A DNA stretch of 64,000 nt from Enteractinococcus coprophilus (GTDB lineage: Bacteria > Actinomycetota > Actinomycetes > Actinomycetales > Micrococcaceae): the NCBI RefSeq assembly GCF_006716305.1, contig NZ_VFOU01000002.1:248001-312000 (forward strand), given 5' to 3'. Below, one piece after another: positions 9,638-19,761 of the stretch. Made by a program: the position numbers and the translations under genes. The notes under the pieces are model-generated. The model ran no database searches. It worked only from the letters and a program-made list of their open reading frames with translations, and had not been told where the DNA came from. Each line of letters starts with the position of its first letter. Within the stretch, counting starts at the first letter, position 1.

Positions 9638-9889
9638 ATGACCGTAACTGTTTACAGCAAACCAGCATGCGTACAGTGCAACGCAACCGTGCGTGCATTG
9701 GATAAAAAAGGCGTCGAATACAACGTCATCGACATGTCGCAGGACTTGGACGCTTTAGAACGTGTCCGCGCCTTGGGATACATGCAGGCTCCGGTGGTCA
9801 TGGCAGGTTCTGATCACTGGTCAGGGTTCCGTCCAGATAAGATCGCCAGCCTGGAGGTGAACAGCGCTGCAGCATCTACGGTTGCATAA
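9638..9889 (+). CDS. nrdH: Glutaredoxin-like NrdH-redoxin
   Basis: An 83-residue thioredoxin-fold electron donor for class Ib ribonucleotide reductase, normally reduced by thioredoxin reductase. It has the redox motif CVQC near residues 12-15 and the NrdH-type C-terminal block SGFRPDKI. A good Shine-Dalgarno (AAGGGAGAG) precedes the ATG. It is the first gene of nrdH-nrdI-nrdE-nrdF, 36 nt ahead of nrdI, and is under the NrdR-like boxes described upstream. Confidence 0.95.
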   Translation: MTVTVYSKPACVQCNATVRALDKKGVEYNVIDMSQDLDALERVRALGYMQAPVVMAGSDHWSGFRPDKIASLEVNSAAASTVA

Positions 9890-9925
9890 GCTGATTTCAC
9901 ACCAAGTTTTTAAGGTAGGGATTCA

Positions 9926-10417
9926 ATGACTGCCCAGGTGCAGGATAGGTCGTTCGTTAAATCGCCCGAATCGCAAGATATGGTCGAAACTCGTGCGAAG
10001 TTGATCTATTTCTCCTCGGTATCTGGTTATACCCATAACTTTGCTGAAAAGTTGGGGTTCGAAGACGGCTACACAGCCCGACTACCGATCATTACTCGCG
10101 AGCCTACGCTTTATGCATTAGAACCATTTGTTTTAATGCTGCCAACCTACGGTGCTGGCAAAGGACCTGGTGTAGTTCCTAAACAGGTCATCAAATTTCT
10201 GAATGTCAAAAACAACAGAGAGTTGATCCAAGGCGTCATCGCTGCTGGGAACACAAATTTTTATGACGCATACTGTTTAGCCGGTGACATTATCTCGGCA
10301 AAAACACACGTCCCTGTTATGTATAGATTCGAACTGATGGGCACTCCCACGGATGTGACTAAAGTTCGTGAAGGATTGGATGCATTTTGGCAACAACACT
10401 CACTGAAGAAGAACTAA
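9926..10417 (+). CDS. nrdI: Class Ib ribonucleotide reductase flavodoxin NrdI
   Basis: A 163-residue flavodoxin-like protein that supplies the oxidant for assembling the Mn(III)2-tyrosyl radical cofactor in NrdF. It shows the family blocks [19 protein letters not shown] (FMN phosphate loop), LPTYGAGKG and [19 protein letters not shown]. About 20 residues precede the flavodoxin core. The 3' end overlaps nrdE by 31 nt, so the two are probably translationally coupled. Confidence 0.95.
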   Translation: MTAQVQDRSFVKSPESQDMVETRAKLIYFSSVSGYTHNFAEKLGFEDGYTARLPIITREPTLYALEPFVLMLPTYGAGKGPGVVPKQVIKFLNVKNNRELIQGVIAAGNTNFYDAYCLAGDIISAKTHVPVMYRFELMGTPTDVTKVREGLDAFWQQHSLKKN

Positions 10418-12561
10418 TTCAGTCCGCTAAGAAGCTTCCTGAGGAATGGAAGAACCTCGGATACCACGAACTGAACGCCATCTTGAACCTCTATGGTCCA
10501 AATGGCGAAATCCAGTTCGAAGCTGATCACGCTGCTGCACGTCAATACTTCCTACAGCACGTCAATAAGAACACCGTGTTCTTCCATAGTCGTCGCGAGC
10601 AGATCGAGTACCTGATCGAAAACGAGTACTACGAACCAGAAACCTTTGAGCAATATCCAGAAGAATTCGTATTTGCTCTCTACGATCAGGCCTACGCACA
10701 CAAGTTTCGCTTCCCCTCATTCTTGGGTGCCTTTAAGTTTTATACCTCGTACGCTCTGAAAACCTTCGACGGCGAACGCTACCTAGAACGCTACGAAGAC
10801 CGTGTGGTCATGAACGCCCTGTATCTGGCGCGTGGCGACCAGGACATGGCTAAACGACTGGTGGATGAAATCATCCTGGGCCGTTTCCAGCCAGCTACTC
10901 CAACGTTCCTCAACGCTGGTAAAGCCCAACGCGGTGAACTTGTTTCATGTTTCCTGTTGCGTGTTGAAGACAATATGGAATCTATCGCGCGTGGCATTAA
11001 CTCTTCCCTCCAGCTATCCAAACGCGGTGGCGGTGTAGCACTAAACCTCACCAACCTGCGTGAACAGGGCGCCCCCATCAAGAAGATTGAAAACCAGTCT
11101 TCCGGTGTCGTGCCTGTGATGAAGCTGCTAGAGGATTCCTTCTCTTACGCCAATCAGCTGGGAGCACGTCAAGGTGCAGGTGCTGCATATCTCAATGCAC
11201 ACCACCCGGACATCATGACGTTCTTGGACACCAAACGCGAAAACGCTGACGAAAAGATTCGTATCAAGACGCTATCGCTTGGTGTCGTCATCCCCGACAT
11301 CACGTTTGAACTGGCTAAGAAGAACGAACCGATGTACCTGTTCAGTCCATACGATGTGGAACGGGTCTACGGTGTGCCATTTAGTGAAATCTCGGTGACT
11401 GAAAAGTACTACGAGATGGTTGATGATCCACGTATCAAAAAAACCAAGATCAAACCGCGTGATTTCTTCCAAACACTTGCAGAGTTACAGTTCGAGTCGG
11501 GTTACCCGTACATCGTTTTTGAAGACCACGTGAACCGTGCTAATCCAATCAAGGGTCGCATCTCGATGTCGAACCTGTGCTCGGAGATTCTGCAGGTCTC
11601 TGATCCATCGACATACAACGCAGACCTGTCCTATGACCACGTTGGCAAAGACATCTCATGCAACTTGGGTTCGATGAACATCGCTAAGACCATGGATTCC
11701 GATGATTTTGGTGCTTCGATTGAAACAGCGGTTCGTGCGTTGACTGCCGTATCAGACCTATCCGATATTTCCTCGGTGCCATCGATTGCTAAAGGCAACT
11801 CACAATCCCATGCCATCGGTCTGGGGCAGATGAACCTGCACGGCTACTTGGCAAGGGAAGGGGTGCATTACGGGTCTGAAGAGGGCATCGATTTCACCAA
11901 CATGTATTTCTACACCGTGGTCTACCATGCGCTGCGAGCATCCAACAAGATCGCTATCGAGCGCGAAGAAACCTTTGGTGGATTCGCAGATTCTCAGTAC
12001 GCATCGGGTGAATACTTCGATAAGTACACGGATCAGGAATGGAAGCCAGCTACCGAGAAGGTTGCCCAGCTCTTTGCTGATGCCGGAGTGCAGATCCCAA
12101 CTCAGCAGGACTGGCAAGAACTCAAGGCTTCTGTCATGGAGCACGGTATCTACAACCAGAACTTGCAGGCGGTGCCGCCAACGGGATCAATCTCATACAT
12201 CAATAACTCAACCTCGTCGATTCACCCGGTTGCCTCGAAGATTGAGATTCGTAAAGAAGGTCGCCTGGGTCGGGTGTACTACCCAGCCCCGTATCTGAAC
12301 AACGATAATCTCGAATACTTCGAAGACGCGTACGAAGTTGGTTATGAGAAGATCATCGACACCTATGCTGCGGCAACTCAGCACGTAGACCAGGGCCTAT
12401 CGTTGACCCTGTTCTTCAAAGACACCGCGACCACTCGTGACATCAACAGGGCCCAGATATACGCCTGGACCAAAGGTATCAAGACCCTGTACTACGTCCG
12501 CGTTCGTCAAATGGCGCTTGAAGGAACTGAAATCGAAGGCTGCGTATCCTGCATGCTGTAA
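10387..12561 (+). CDS. nrdE: Class Ib ribonucleoside-diphosphate reductase alpha subunit NrdE
   Basis: The large catalytic subunit (724 residues) that reduces NDPs to dNDPs. Recognisable blocks include [20 protein letters not shown] (active-site Cys), [24 protein letters not shown] (catalytic N-x-C-x-E) and the C-terminal GCVSCML, whose CxxC passes electrons from NrdH. There is no N-terminal ATP cone, as in class Ib. The start is TTG at 10387 inside nrdI, with AAGGA 11 nt upstream; the ATG at 10380 is out of frame. The following nrdF is separated by about 100 nt containing a large hairpin. Confidence 0.96.
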   Translation: MATTLTEEELIQSAKKLPEEWKNLGYHELNAILNLYGPNGEIQFEADHAAARQYFLQHVNKNTVFFHSRREQIEYLIENEYYEPETFEQYPEEFVFALYDQAYAHKFRFPSFLGAFKFYTSYALKTFDGERYLERYEDRVVMNALYLARGDQDMAKRLVDEIILGRFQPATPTFLNAGKAQRGELVSCFLLRVEDNMESIARGINSSLQLSKRGGGVALNLTNLREQGAPIKKIENQSSGVVPVMKLLEDSFSYANQLGARQGAGAAYLNAHHPDIMTFLDTKRENADEKIRIKTLSLGVVIPDITFELAKKNEPMYLFSPYDVERVYGVPFSEISVTEKYYEMVDDPRIKKTKIKPRDFFQTLAELQFESGYPYIVFEDHVNRANPIKGRISMSNLCSEILQVSDPSTYNADLSYDHVGKDISCNLGSMNIAKTMDSDDFGASIETAVRALTAVSDLSDISSVPSIAKGNSQSHAIGLGQMNLHGYLAREGVHYGSEEGIDFTNMYFYTVVYHALRASNKIAIEREETFGGFADSQYASGEYFDKYTDQEWKPATEKVAQLFADAGVQIPTQQDWQELKASVMEHGIYNQNLQAVPPTGSISYINNSTSSIHPVASKIEIRKEGRLGRVYYPAPYLNNDNLEYFEDAYEVGYEKIIDTYAAATQHVDQGLSLTLFFKDTATTRDINRAQIYAWTKGIKTLYYVRVRQMALEGTEIEGCVSCML

Positions 12562-12565
12562 ACCA

Positions 12566-13644
<1,079 letters not shown>

Positions 13645-13673
13645 CATCCCGAGTTAAAGTAAGTTTCAGCATC

Positions 13674-13712
13674 GAGGGGTTACTGACAACGTCAGTAACC
13701 CCTCATCTGTTT
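13674..13712 (+). terminator. Terminator after nrdF
   Basis: A perfect 14-bp stem (GAGGGGTTACTGAC paired with 13691-13704) has an AAC loop, followed by a weak T-rich tail (ATCTGTTTA). It lies 30 nt after the nrdF stop and ends the nrd operon. Confidence 0.85.
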
Positions 13713-14377
13713 AAATCTGGTTCACAACCGTTACTTACCGGCACACTCAGTGCTGATTGCGGATCTACGATGGCGCAACAGATGCTCCAGTAGTGTCATA
13801 ACAGCGTGAAAAATCGTTGGTCAGTTGAATTCTCGCTGTCGTTGCAGTGATAGAAAGAGATATTACTATTGAATAGCAGTCAACGACGAGCTAAGAGCAT
13901 CGCGCGTGTTCGTGAAAAGTAGGTCTCGGGATGCAGCTTTTCTCACAGTACGTCCAGGTTGTCCCTAGACTTGCTCCTCTGTATACAAGCCTATGTGGGA
14001 TGTATGCATGCAAGATCGATATGTATACACTCGCACGCTTCACGTGCTGTCTTCCCTAACTGCATTCTCGGATAGCGGGCAAAACGAGCCAATAATGTTG
14101 TGTCTCATGGAGCATTAGAGCAATACGGCTCTACCCGCTCGGGGGATAACTGCCGTGTATGGATACACGTGGAGTTATCCGTTATATCTTCTAGAAAAGA
14201 CACACGGCTTATTCGTGAGCACAAGGGATCCTGCCTGTCAGGATGGGATGAAATCAACAACTCTTAGCAGGCTCATTTTTGATGAGTCTGCTTAAGAGTG
14301 ATTCTTCAGCGATCATCTCTTTGTATTTCAGCCCACCTGGGGCAGTCGAAGACGTGGTCCTAGAGGTAGTCCAGAGC
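13713..14377. other. 665-bp intergenic region without recognised genes
   Basis: No coding frame here has a plausible start or family match. It contains a complex dyad at 14144-14180 (GGATAACT/AGTTATCC flanking CGTGTAT/ATACACG), GTATAC repeats near 13981 and 14023, a -10-like TAGACT at 13966, and a hairpin at 14261-14298. A small RNA is possible but unproven. Confidence 0.5.
14261..14298. terminator. Hairpin downstream of the CsoR-family gene
   Basis: CTCTTAGCAG and CTGCTTAAGAG pair with one bulged base, extended by CTCAT/ATGAG around a TTTTG loop. It lies 80 nt past the stop of the minus-strand repressor gene. The flanking T-runs are weak in both directions, so the role as a terminator is tentative. 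Confidence 0.45.
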
Positions 14378-14656
14378 CTACGCAAACGATAGGAATAACT
14401 TTTCTAGTTGAGCTACGTCTTCGTCTTGGGCATCCCCGTCCGCGAGGCATTCCTGCAAGGCAGATGAAATAACTAAGAAACCTGCACGATCTAAGGCTTT
14501 CGATACGGCCGAGAGCTGCTGTACGATCTGCGCGCAATGCGCATCGTCTTCCACTGCGCTAATAACGGCCGCGAGTTGACCGTGAGCACGACGCAGTCGA
14601 TTCACAACCTTCTTTTTAGCTCCGGGATCATTTTCCAAACCGGTCGACTGGACCAT
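14378..14656 (-). CDS. CsoR-family repressor, CstR-like (persulfide-sensing type)
   Basis: A 92-residue four-helix DNA-binding repressor of the CsoR/RcnR/FrmR family. The copper-site triad Cys-His-Cys is altered: Cys41 (AHCAQI) and Cys70 (LQECL) are kept with family spacing, but the His position is Ala66. Two Cys without the His is the pattern of CstR, which forms di- and trisulfide links with reactive sulfur. The gene diverges from a persulfide dioxygenase-rhodanese operon, which agrees with that role. I chose the ATG of MVQSTGLEN because GGAG lies 5 nt upstream, rather than the GTG two codons earlier. It is probably autoregulated through the two palindromes upstream. Confidence 0.85.
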   Translation of the reverse strand: MVQSTGLENDPGAKKKVVNRLRRAHGQLAAVISAVEDDAHCAQIVQQLSAVSKALDRAGFLVISSALQECLADGDAQDEDVAQLEKLFLSFA

Positions 14657-14691
14657 AATCACTCCAAAATTTAGTCAGGCTTGCAGTCAGC

Positions 14692-14707
14692 ATACTCCCT
14701 GGGGTAT
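14692..14707. promoter_or_regulatory. CsoR/CstR-type operator, copy 1
   Basis: ATACTCCCTGGGGTAT is a near-perfect GC-core palindrome with A/T ends, the form typical of CsoR-family operators. Its centre is 25 bp from that of the second copy. It lies between the divergent repressor and the sulfur genes. Confidence 0.7.
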
Positions 14708-14716
14708 AGTTTTCCT

Positions 14717-14732
14717 ATACCCCCGGGGGTAT
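14717..14732. promoter_or_regulatory. CsoR/CstR-type operator, copy 2
   Basis: ATACCCCCGGGGGTAT is a perfect 16-bp palindrome, 36 bp upstream of the start of the small Cys-rich gene. A -10-like TAAACT follows at 14739-14744, so a bound repressor would block that promoter. Confidence 0.78.
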
Positions 14733-14767
14733 CGAGGGTAAACTTTAGTAATAATCCGAGGAAACTT

Positions 14768-14953
14768 ATGTGTAGATCAGTGAAATGTGATGTCTGCGGA
14801 AAAACAACCTGGGCTGGTTGCGGCCAGCACATTGACGCAGTGAAGGTATCTGTGCCTGCCGGGCAGTGGTGCAACGGCAAACACTCTCAACAAGAAATTG
14901 CTGCTGCTCGAGCCGCTAGTCCGGGCTTTCTTGCCCGTTTATTCGGACGCTAA
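14768..14953 (+). CDS. Small Cys-rich protein of the sulfur operon
   Basis: A 61-residue soluble protein with CDVCGKTTWAGCGQHID and a further Cys at QWCNGKH, a zinc-ribbon-like arrangement. I have seen similar short proteins annotated as hypothetical in many bacteria; no function is established. I chose the ATG at 14768 because GAGG lies about 7 nt upstream; the longer frame runs back through the operator. It is the first gene after the palindromes and 33 nt ahead of the persulfide dioxygenase gene, so it is likely co-regulated. A metal- or sulfur-binding role is inference. Confidence 0.75.
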   Translation: MCRSVKCDVCGKTTWAGCGQHIDAVKVSVPAGQWCNGKHSQQEIAAARAASPGFLARLFGR

Positions 14954-14986
14954 AGCTCACCTATAACAACGCGTGAGGAGACAATA

Positions 14987-16405
14987 ATGTTACTTGAACA
15001 CATCTACGATCCAGACCTGGCCCAGGGGAGTTATTTCATTGGTTGCCAGGCCAATAACACCGCTATCGTGGTCGATCCGCGGCGTGATATCAAGGTCTAC
15101 CTCGATATGGCAGAAAAAGAAGGCATGGAGATCATCGCCGTCACAGAGACCCACATCCATGCGGACTATCTTTCGGGAACCCTTGAACTAGCCAATGCAA
15201 CCGGGGCGCGAGTATATATCTCAGACGAAGGTGGGCCTGATTGGGTCTACGGTGAGGGCTTTGATGAGGCCGTTCGTATGAAGCACGGCCACACAATTAC
15301 TATTGGAAATATCACGCTTCAAGCCGTACACACTCCTGGCCATACCCCGGAGCACATGGTTTTCCTTGTCACTGACGGTGCGCAAGCCTCCGAACCAGGC
15401 TTTATGCTTAGTGGCGACTTCGTCTTTGTGGGAGACTTAGGCCGCCCCGATCTTCTCGATGAAGCAGCCGGTGGCATTGATACACGCTTCATGGGAGCCC
15501 GACAGCTCTTTGCTTCGCTACGGGAGCACTTCCTTCCGCTACCCGATTATGTCCAGGTGCTACCAGCACACGGTTCCGGATCTGCATGTGGCAAGGCTCT
15601 CGGTGCAGTCCCTACGACTACCGTGGGATATGAACGAAACTTCTCGTGGTGGGCACCTTTTGTGCAAAACAACGATATTGACGGATTCGTCAAGGAGCTG
15701 TTGGACTCTCAGCCCGATGCACATGCATATTTTGCGCGAATGAAGGTCCAAAACCGTCAAGGTCCCGCACTTCTTGGTGAACTGCCAGAACTGACAGAAT
15801 ATTCGCCTGCAGAACTTAAACCACTGCTGGAACAAGACGACAAGATCTTTGTCGATACCCGGAACCACACTGAACGGTACGATGTGGCCGTGGCGGGGGC
15901 GCTGTCCATTCCTGATGCTTCCAAAGCCGCCACCCATATTGCGTGGGCCTACAACCCCGAGGACGAACATCGCGATCTGGTGATTCTGGCGCAGGATGCT
16001 GAAGACGCCACCCGGTATCGGGACCATTTCATTCGGGTTGGTGTTGATGCCCTTACCGGATTTACGACCTCACTTAAAGGACTGCTCGGTGACGGGGTGC
16101 AGGTCATCACCATGGACGAACTTGCCAATGATGAGCAGGTGTTCTTATTAGATGTACGCAGCAACACCGAATATGCCGAAGGTTACATCCCGGGTGCGGA
16201 ACGAGTGCCGGTCAGCCGCGTCATTTGGGACTTATCTGAACTGCCTGATGACGCTACAATCGTCACTTATTGTGCTTCGGGACGACGAGCTGCAGTGGGT
16301 GCCTCGGCGCTCCGGCGATATGGCTACGATGTCGCAGAGCTCGACGGAAGCTATAACTCTTGGATAGCCCAGCCCGGCAATGTTCCTGCCCGTCCGAGTG
16401 CATAA
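14987..16405 (+). CDS. Persulfide dioxygenase-rhodanese fusion (CstB-like)
   Basis: A 472-residue cytoplasmic protein. The N-terminal metallo-beta-lactamase domain (about 1-250) has THIHADYLSG (His56, His58, Asp60), HTPGHTPEH and SGDFVFVGDLGRPD, the ETHE1/CstB persulfide dioxygenase type. Two rhodanese domains follow: the first (about 270-360) has no active-site Cys, the second (about 375-470) has CASGRR with Cys429. Such proteins oxidise low-molecular-weight persulfides to sulfite or thiosulfate. It lies directly downstream of the CstR-like operators and the Cys-rich gene, and upstream of a broken sulfite exporter gene. An AGGAG site precedes the ATG. Confidence 0.88.
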   Translation: MLLEHIYDPDLAQGSYFIGCQANNTAIVVDPRRDIKVYLDMAEKEGMEIIAVTETHIHADYLSGTLELANATGARVYISDEGGPDWVYGEGFDEAVRMKHGHTITIGNITLQAVHTPGHTPEHMVFLVTDGAQASEPGFMLSGDFVFVGDLGRPDLLDEAAGGIDTRFMGARQLFASLREHFLPLPDYVQVLPAHGSGSACGKALGAVPTTTVGYERNFSWWAPFVQNNDIDGFVKELLDSQPDAHAYFARMKVQNRQGPALLGELPELTEYSPAELKPLLEQDDKIFVDTRNHTERYDVAVAGALSIPDASKAATHIAWAYNPEDEHRDLVILAQDAEDATRYRDHFIRVGVDALTGFTTSLKGLLGDGVQVITMDELANDEQVFLLDVRSNTEYAEGYIPGAERVPVSRVIWDLSELPDDATIVTYCASGRRAAVGASALRRYGYDVAELDGSYNSWIAQPGNVPARPSA

Positions 16406-16408
16406 TCA

Positions 16409-16838
16409 ATGATCATTGCTGGTTATGTGCTCGCCTTGACATCGTTGGCAGCTCACATCCTCCTGGAGGGGCAAACAAGTCTCCCTTCGCGTTGGTTTGC
16501 CGTTTTCTCTAGCCTCGATGGTCGGAGCCGGTGGTGGATTCCTGATCGTGCCAGCCCTCGTGTTATTTGCTGGGCTGCCTGTGCATCTGGCTATCGGCAC
16601 CTCGCTGCTGGCGATCGTGATGAAAAACGCCGCTGCTCTTGGGGGACACATCTTCGCCGTCAGCATTAACTGGCCGATCACCCTGGCCTTTACTGCCCTG
16701 GCGATTGTTGGTTCACTCTTCGGAGCACGCCTGGCTGCCAGGATTTCTGCCAAAACATTGCGAACCGGCTTCGGTTGGTTTGTGTTGCTGATGGGAATCT
16801 TCGTGATTGGGGCAGAGCTTATACCGTTGCTTAATTAA
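16409..16838 (+). pseudogene. TauE/SafE sulfite or sulfonate exporter, internally deleted and frameshifted
   Basis: TauE/SafE proteins usually have about 250 residues in two homologous halves. Here an ATG 3 nt after the dioxygenase stop begins MIIAGYVLAL, a typical TauE first helix, but the frame then runs into the second half region and is lost. The rest of the second half continues in another frame from about 16470 to 16838, with SMVGAGGGFLIVPALV and AIGTSLLAIV. About 100 codons between these parts are missing. A half-size protein could start near 16497, but no good ribosome-binding site is seen. In CstR-regulated operons TauE exports sulfite, so its loss may affect the pathway. Confidence 0.75.
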
Positions 16839-16922
16839 CTGGCTGGTCTGGAGCCGAACTGACAACGAAACATTGCCGTGCTATACCTCACAAGGGGTTG
16901 GGCTATCTGGCAAGATAGGCTC

Positions 16923-17765
16923 ATGACCTCATCACAGGAAGTAACTCAACCACAGGACACCGCGTATTTTCGGCGGATCAAACCCATCGAAATCACCGAA
17001 GATGTCCGCACCTCATTTTTCGTTTCGACCCAGCATGCCCAAGGCGCGTGGCAAGACGACGAACTGCACATGGCACCCGTTTCGGGCCTGGTTGCAGCGG
17101 AACTGGAAGCGTATCAGCCGCGCAAAGATTTTCTAACCTCGCGGATCAGTTTCGATATTTTAGGTAAACTCCATGCCGGCGAAGTCAAAGTCGTCACTGA
17201 AACCGTGCGTCCCGGTCGCACAATTGAACTGATCCAATCCACTGTATACGCACAAGGGCGGGCGGTACTGGTCGGACGCACCTGGAAGATCATCACATCA
17301 GATACCTCCCGGGTGTCGAATATTTGCGATGAACAATTACCGCCGGTAGAAGACGCCGAACCTTGGGATGAGATGTCCACGCGATGGCCCGGGGGGTTTA
17401 TCCGTTCGATCCATGCCCGGAAATTCCCCGACCATGCGCCAGGCCACGGTCGTGTATGGATCACCAGCAATCTGGATATCATCGAAGGCGAACCGACTTC
17501 ATCATTTGCCCGGCTTGTGGGCCTAGCAGATACCGCTAACGGACTAGCGCCGTTGGCAGACCCTTCCGCAGAGAACGTCTTTTTTGCCAATGTTGACCTG
17601 ACCATTCATTTCCTACGCCCACCTGTGGGCGAATGGCTTGGTTTCGCGATCTCAGCCAATATCGGCGAAACAGGCGGCGGTATTACGTCGGCCATTTTGT
17701 ACGATGCCGACGGCGTACTTGGTCGCAGCGAACAGTCTCAGACGGTGCGCCTCACCGGCGGCTAA
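16923..17765 (+). CDS. Acyl-CoA thioesterase-like protein (double hot-dog family)
   Basis: A 280-residue protein resembling the TesB-like/4HBT_3 thioesterase superfamily: an N-terminal hot-dog unit (about 15-135) and a C-terminal one (about 165-278) with NVDLTIHFLRPPVGEWLGF and a closing SEQSQTVRL strand. These enzymes hydrolyse acyl-CoA; the substrate cannot be told from sequence. I chose the ATG of MTSSQEVTQ; the longer frame adds residues unlike the family. It is a single gene between the sulfur island and the convergent mycothiol pair, with a shared terminator downstream. Confidence 0.75.
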   Translation: MTSSQEVTQPQDTAYFRRIKPIEITEDVRTSFFVSTQHAQGAWQDDELHMAPVSGLVAAELEAYQPRKDFLTSRISFDILGKLHAGEVKVVTETVRPGRTIELIQSTVYAQGRAVLVGRTWKIITSDTSRVSNICDEQLPPVEDAEPWDEMSTRWPGGFIRSIHARKFPDHAPGHGRVWITSNLDIIEGEPTSSFARLVGLADTANGLAPLADPSAENVFFANVDLTIHFLRPPVGEWLGFAISANIGETGGGITSAILYDADGVLGRSEQSQTVRLTGG

Positions 17766-17783
17766 GCATTTGCCTTAACCATT

Positions 17784-17821
17784 CGGGGGCTCCACAATCT
17801 GTAGCGATTGTAGAGCCCCCG
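17784..17821. terminator. Bidirectional terminator between convergent genes
   Basis: CGGGGGCTC and GAGCCCCCG pair outside an inner ACAATC/GATTGT stem with a six-base loop. It lies between the thioesterase stop and the end of the minus-strand metallo-hydrolase gene and can serve both. T-tails are weak. Confidence 0.75.
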
Positions 17822-17838
17822 GGTGCTTCTAGCGCGGT

Positions 17839-18471
17839 CTAGTGGCCGCGAGCAATCCATTCTTCCAGGTGCGGTTTTTCTTCACCGATCACCGTGGAGT
17901 CACCGTGACCGGTCAGCACCTTGGTGTGGTCCGGTAGGGTGAAGATCTTGTTTTTGATGGATTCGATGATGGTATCGAAATCCGAATATGACCGTCCGGT
18001 CGCTCCTGGGCCACCGTTGAACAGGGTATCTCCAGAGAACAGGACACCGCCTTCGAGTTCAGGTGCGTGGAAGACGACACAACCGGGGGAGTGGCCCGGG
18101 GTGTGGATGGCGGTCAAGGTCACGCCGGCGATAGTGAATTCATCGCCATCGTTGATGTATCCATCCGGTTCCTCCTCTGGGTGGGTAGCATCCCAGAGCA
18201 TCTTGTCGTCTTTATGAATCAACACCGGTGCGTCGACCATCTCGCGCAGTTTAATAACCTCGGAGATGTGGTCGTCGTGGCCGTGGGTCAGCAGGATCGC
18301 TGACACGCTGCGTCCACCGATGGCGTTTCGGACTTTATCGACCTCGTGGGCCGGGTCAATGACGATTACCGAGGTGTCATCACCAACAATGTACACATTG
18401 TTGTCTACATCCCAAGTGCCACCATCTAAGGAGAAGGTTCCTGAGGTGACAATGTTTTCAATTTTGGCCAT
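17839..18471 (-). CDS. MBL-fold hydrolase, probable S-formylmycothiol hydrolase
   Basis: A 210-residue metallo-beta-lactamase-fold hydrolase of the glyoxalase II type: LTHGHDDHISE (HxHxDH), HTPGHSPG, FSGDTLFNG and the final LTGHGDST supply the two-metal site. It starts 5 nt after the stop of the mycothiol-dependent formaldehyde dehydrogenase gene, in the same order seen beside this enzyme in other actinobacteria. The pair suggests it hydrolyses S-formylmycothiol to formate and mycothiol. That substrate is inferred from position only. Confidence 0.8.
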   Translation of the reverse strand: MAKIENIVTSGTFSLDGGTWDVDNNVYIVGDDTSVIVIDPAHEVDKVRNAIGGRSVSAILLTHGHDDHISEVIKLREMVDAPVLIHKDDKMLWDATHPEEEPDGYINDGDEFTIAGVTLTAIHTPGHSPGCVVFHAPELEGGVLFSGDTLFNGGPGATGRSYSDFDTIIESIKNKIFTLPDHTKVLTGHGDSTVIGEEKPHLEEWIARGH

Positions 18472-18476
18472 GAATG

Positions 18477-19571
18477 TTACAACTCCACTACTGAGCGCAG
18501 GACTTTGCCCGCGTTCATCTTGTCGAAAGCTTCGTTAATATCGTTCAATTCGATGCGCTCGGTAACGAACGCATCTAGGTCTAGCCTACCCAGCAGGTAT
18601 TGTTCCACCAGCATTGGGAAGTCACGCGATGGCAGGGTGTCACCGTACCATGAGGATTTCAGTGATCCACCGCGGCTAAAGACGTCCTGGAATGGTAGCT
18701 CCAGGGTCATCTCCGGGTGTGGCACTCCGACCAGTACTACACGGCCGGCCAAATCACGCGCGTAGAAAGCCTGCTTATAAGTTTCTGGGTGACCCACAGC
18801 TTCGACCACCAGATCCGCACCGAAGCCATCGGTCAGTTCGCGAATGGTCTCCACGGCGTCCACCTGTTTGGAGTTTACCGTGTGGGTAGCTCCCAGGGCC
18901 TTGGCCTGTTCTAGTTTGGCATCATCAATATCGACGGCGATGATGGTGGTCGCACCGGCCAGCTTGGCACCCTGAATGGCTGCCATACCGACGCCACCAC
19001 AGCCGATGACAGCTGCGGATTCGCCGCGTTTGAGTTCACCGGTGTTGATCGCCGCACCGATACCTGCCATGACACCGCAACCCAGCAGGCCAACGGCAGC
19101 ATCTTGGTGGTCTTCCAGGTCGGCTTCAATCCTGGTGCACTGTCCGGCAGCAACCAGGGTTTTTTCGGCAAATGAGCCAATGCCCAGGGCGGCTTCTAAT
19201 TCGGTGCCGTCTTCCAGAGTCATTTTCTGTTTAGCGTTGTGGGTGTTAAAGCAGTACTGCAGCTGGCCTTTCTTACAGGCCCGGCATTCACCACAGACGG
19301 CGCGCCAGTTCAAAATGACCTTGTCACCCACGGCAACATTGGTGACGCCTTCGCCGATCTCGGCAACGACGGCGGTGGATTCGTGGCCCAGCAGGTACGG
19401 GTAGTTATCGCCGACCCCGCCTTCAACATACAGGTAGTCGGTGTGGCAGACACCGCAGGTCGATACGTCAACAACCACTTCACCGGGCCCGGGTTTGGGC
19501 ACGATGATCGTTTCGATGGTCACCGGTGCATCTTTGGCACGGACTACGGCGGCCTGAACCTTATATGCCAT
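18477..19571 (-). CDS. mscR: S-(hydroxymethyl)mycothiol dehydrogenase (MscR/FadH)
   Basis: A 364-residue zinc alcohol dehydrogenase that oxidises the formaldehyde-mycothiol adduct (and can reduce S-nitrosomycothiol). [14 protein letters not shown] holds the catalytic zinc Cys, GHESTAVV the catalytic His, [15 protein letters not shown] the structural zinc site, and [13 protein letters not shown] the NAD-binding loop. An AAGGAGAG site lies before the ATG. It heads a two-gene unit with the MBL hydrolase and diverges from the SRAP gene. It shows that the organism makes mycothiol. Confidence 0.92.
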   Translation of the reverse strand: MAYKVQAAVVRAKDAPVTIETIIVPKPGPGEVVVDVSTCGVCHTDYLYVEGGVGDNYPYLLGHESTAVVAEIGEGVTNVAVGDKVILNWRAVCGECRACKKGQLQYCFNTHNAKQKMTLEDGTELEAALGIGSFAEKTLVAAGQCTRIEADLEDHQDAAVGLLGCGVMAGIGAAINTGELKRGESAAVIGCGGVGMAAIQGAKLAGATTIIAVDIDDAKLEQAKALGATHTVNSKQVDAVETIRELTDGFGADLVVEAVGHPETYKQAFYARDLAGRVVLVGVPHPEMTLELPFQDVFSRGGSLKSSWYGDTLPSRDFPMLVEQYLLGRLDLDAFVTERIELNDINEAFDKMNAGKVLRSVVEL

Positions 19572-19761
19572 TCATCTCTCCTTGAAATCACGGTTGCACC
19601 CACGAGTTATCGTGGGCGATCACACACTATCTGACCATATCTGCACGGCAGTTGACCATGGTTGGCAACACGCTGATATATAAGCCGTTAGCGTGGCGCA
19701 TGGTCTGCTCTCATCAGGTCAAGGCATCGTTTTCGGCGTGCCGGACTGGCATACTGGAAGC

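Noticed and set aside
10791-11081. Reverse-strand open frames across nrdE, dnaE2, pyk and the Mrp genes
   Set aside because: They mirror strongly conserved proteins and have no start signals of their own.
14144-14180. Complex dyad as a terminator for a plus-strand gene
   Set aside because: No gene ends upstream within 450 bp, since nrdF already has its own terminator, and no T-run follows.
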